This document shows, in pieces, positions 5,650-6,650 of a DNA stretch of 6,650 nucleotides. This stretch comes from an uncultured bacterium. Its GTDB lineage: Bacteria; Cyanobacteriota; Vampirovibrionia; Gastranaerophilales; Gastranaerophilaceae. Made by a program: the position numbers and the translations under genes. The stretch covers positions 1-6,650 of the forward strand of contig CACYCU010000037.1 of assembly GCA_902772945.1 (NCBI GenBank), in the 5' to 3' direction. The first letter of the stretch is position 1. Every line of letters begins with the position of its first letter. Below the pieces are notes generated by a model. That model made no database searches, had not been told where the DNA came from, and saw only the letters and a program-made list of their open reading frames with translations.

Positions 5650-6650
5650 AAAAAATATTACTTATAAGATTATCATCTTTAGGAGATGTTATATTTAACA
5701 TTCCACTTGCTAATGTTTTAAAAGATAACGGATATGAAGTTACTTGGCTTGTTTCCGAAAAAGGATACGATGTCGTAAAAAATAATCCTGCCATAAAAAA
5801 AATGATTCTTGTGCCTCTTCAGAAATGGAAAAAATCAAGGCTTTCTTTTAGTAATATCATTGAATTTTTCAAGATATTAAAAGAAGTGAGAAGTGAACAA
5901 TATGATGTTGCAATTGATACACAAATGATGTTTAAAAGTGCAGTTTGGCTTAAATTATGCAATGCAAAAAGAAAAATTTGCTACAAGGAAGGAAAAGAAC
6001 TTTCATTTCTTGGCGGGAATGAAAGAATTGAGCCTACCCGCCCGAGATTATCAACTCATGCCGTTTTTCAGCATATGACTTATGCTAAATATTTGCAATT
6101 GGAAGGTACGGATAATATTAAATTTACCCTTCCGCCGGTTAGCCAACAGATAAAAGAATACGTCGATGTATTACTTAAAAATCTCGACACATCAAAACCG
6201 ATGGTTGTGATAGCACCGGCTACTACCTGGCCTTTAAAACATTGGAACAAAGATAATTGGAGAATTTTAATTGATAACATAAAAGATAAATGTTCACTGG
6301 TTTTCACAGGCACAGACACAGATAAACAACTTATATCATATATTGGCGGAAATAATTTTATAAATTTAGCAGGTAAAACAGGAATTAAAGAACTTATTGA
6401 AATATTTTCAAGAGCAAAACTCGTTATAGCACCGGATTCCGGAAGTGCTCATCTTGCACGTGCAACAAATATACCTGCAGTTATTTCAATATTCTGCTGC
6501 ACACCTCCAGCTATGTACGGCCCATTCGGAGATGATAAAAAATATTTTGCACTGAACGGCAACCTAAAATGCCAGCCATGCCACGCTAGAAAATGTCCTC
6601 TGCTAGGAAAAGATAACGCACAATGCGTCAATTATCAAAAAAAAAAAAAA
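5646..6650 (+). CDS. Glycosyltransferase family 9 protein, heptosyltransferase (WaaC/WaaF) type, 3' end missing
   Basis: GT9 enzymes add heptose or a related sugar to the lipopolysaccharide inner core on the cytoplasmic face of the inner membrane. The frame starts at the ATG overlapping the kinase stop and is open for 335 codons to the last base. GT9 proteins run about 340-360 residues, so only the extreme C-terminus should be missing. The N-terminal Rossmann domain opens with ILLIRLSSLGDVIFNIP (4-20), where D14 corresponds to the catalytic base of WaaC. The linker leads to APATTWPLKHW (190-200), the nucleotide-sugar site pattern (TxWPxKxW). The C-terminal domain has APDSGSAHLARA (262-273), the GT9 donor-binding signature (D264, H269). 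A cysteine group follows (C309, C312, C317, C327), as in many WaaF-like proteins. There is no signal peptide. The donor could be ADP-heptose or another sugar; the sequence does not decide. Confidence 0.9.
   Translation, partial: MKKILLIRLSSLGDVIFNIPLANVLKDNGYEVTWLVSEKGYDVVKNNPAIKKMILVPLQKWKKSRLSFSNIIEFFKILKEVRSEQYDVAIDTQMMFKSAVWLKLCNAKRKICYKEGKELSFLGGNERIEPTRPRLSTHAVFQHMTYAKYLQLEGTDNIKFTLPPVSQQIKEYVDVLLKNLDTSKPMVVIAPATTWPLKHWNKDNWRILIDNIKDKCSLVFTGTDTDKQLISYIGGNNFINLAGKTGIKELIEIFSRAKLVIAPDSGSAHLARATNIPAVISIFCCTPPAMYGPFGDDKKYFALNGNLKCQPCHARKCPLLGKDNAQCVNYQKKKK
6637..6650 (+). repeat. Run of 14 A at the window end
   Basis: The last 14 bases are all A and read as four lysine codons after CAA in the GT9 frame. 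The run ends exactly at the window edge. It may be a true homopolymer, or an assembly edge where reads slipped. The last few GT9 residues should not be trusted. Confidence 0.8.

Noticed and set aside
1..6650. CRISPR array, tRNA, rRNA, insertion sequence ends or att sites.
   Set aside because: No regularly spaced repeats, no cloverleaf or rRNA stretch, and no transposase or terminal inverted repeats were seen on either strand.

Overview
The window is an AT-rich bacterial chromosome fragment (about one third G+C by eye). It has four recognisable genes plus the start of a fifth, and no sign of phage, plasmid, insertion sequence or CRISPR. A Gram-negative envelope is suggested by a GT9 heptosyltransferase-type enzyme. 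The SecA is about 880 residues, has a GDPN-type N-terminus and lacks the C-terminal zinc-binding tail, as in cyanobacteria and some other phyla. With the low G+C this fits a non-photosynthetic cyanobacterial relative such as Gastranaerophilales (Melainabacteria). That placement is inference from sequence style only and was not tested.

Layout, left to right. Positions 1-59 (minus) hold the first 19 codons of rpsP (ribosomal protein S16), cut by the window edge. Positions 60-415 are a non-coding divergent region. It contains a GC-rich, hairpin-prone patch just upstream of rpsP and a set of direct and inverted repeats closer to secA. Positions 416-3058 (plus) are a complete secA. Seven bases later, and convergent with it, comes a gene on the minus strand (3066-4613) for a secreted, divergent GH13 alpha-amylase-like protein. 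A long AT-rich hairpin with T-tracts on both strands lies inside the last codons of that gene and is the likely secA terminator. Positions 4614-4689 are a short divergent promoter region. Positions 4690-5649 (plus) are a ROK-family sugar kinase, probably glucokinase, whose consensus -10 box is so close to the start codon that the mRNA should be leaderless or nearly so. It overlaps by 4 bases (ATGA) a GT9 glycosyltransferase (5646 to window end), which is still open at the last base, in a run of 14 A.

How they may work together: SecA drives Sec-dependent export, and the GH13 protein carries a Sec signal peptide, so it is a likely client. If it releases glucose or maltose units from alpha-glucans, the neighbouring ROK kinase could phosphorylate the glucose. 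The kinase is co-transcribed with, and probably translationally coupled to, a glycosyltransferase of the LPS-core type. The kinase and transferase form a real operon by sequence; the link to the GH13 gene is only by divergent adjacency.

No wholly new system is visible. The most notable points are the near-leaderless kinase start, the terminator-like hairpin inside the GH13 reading frame, the unexplained structured patch upstream of rpsP, the repeat cluster upstream of secA, and the altered active-site region I of the GH13 protein.
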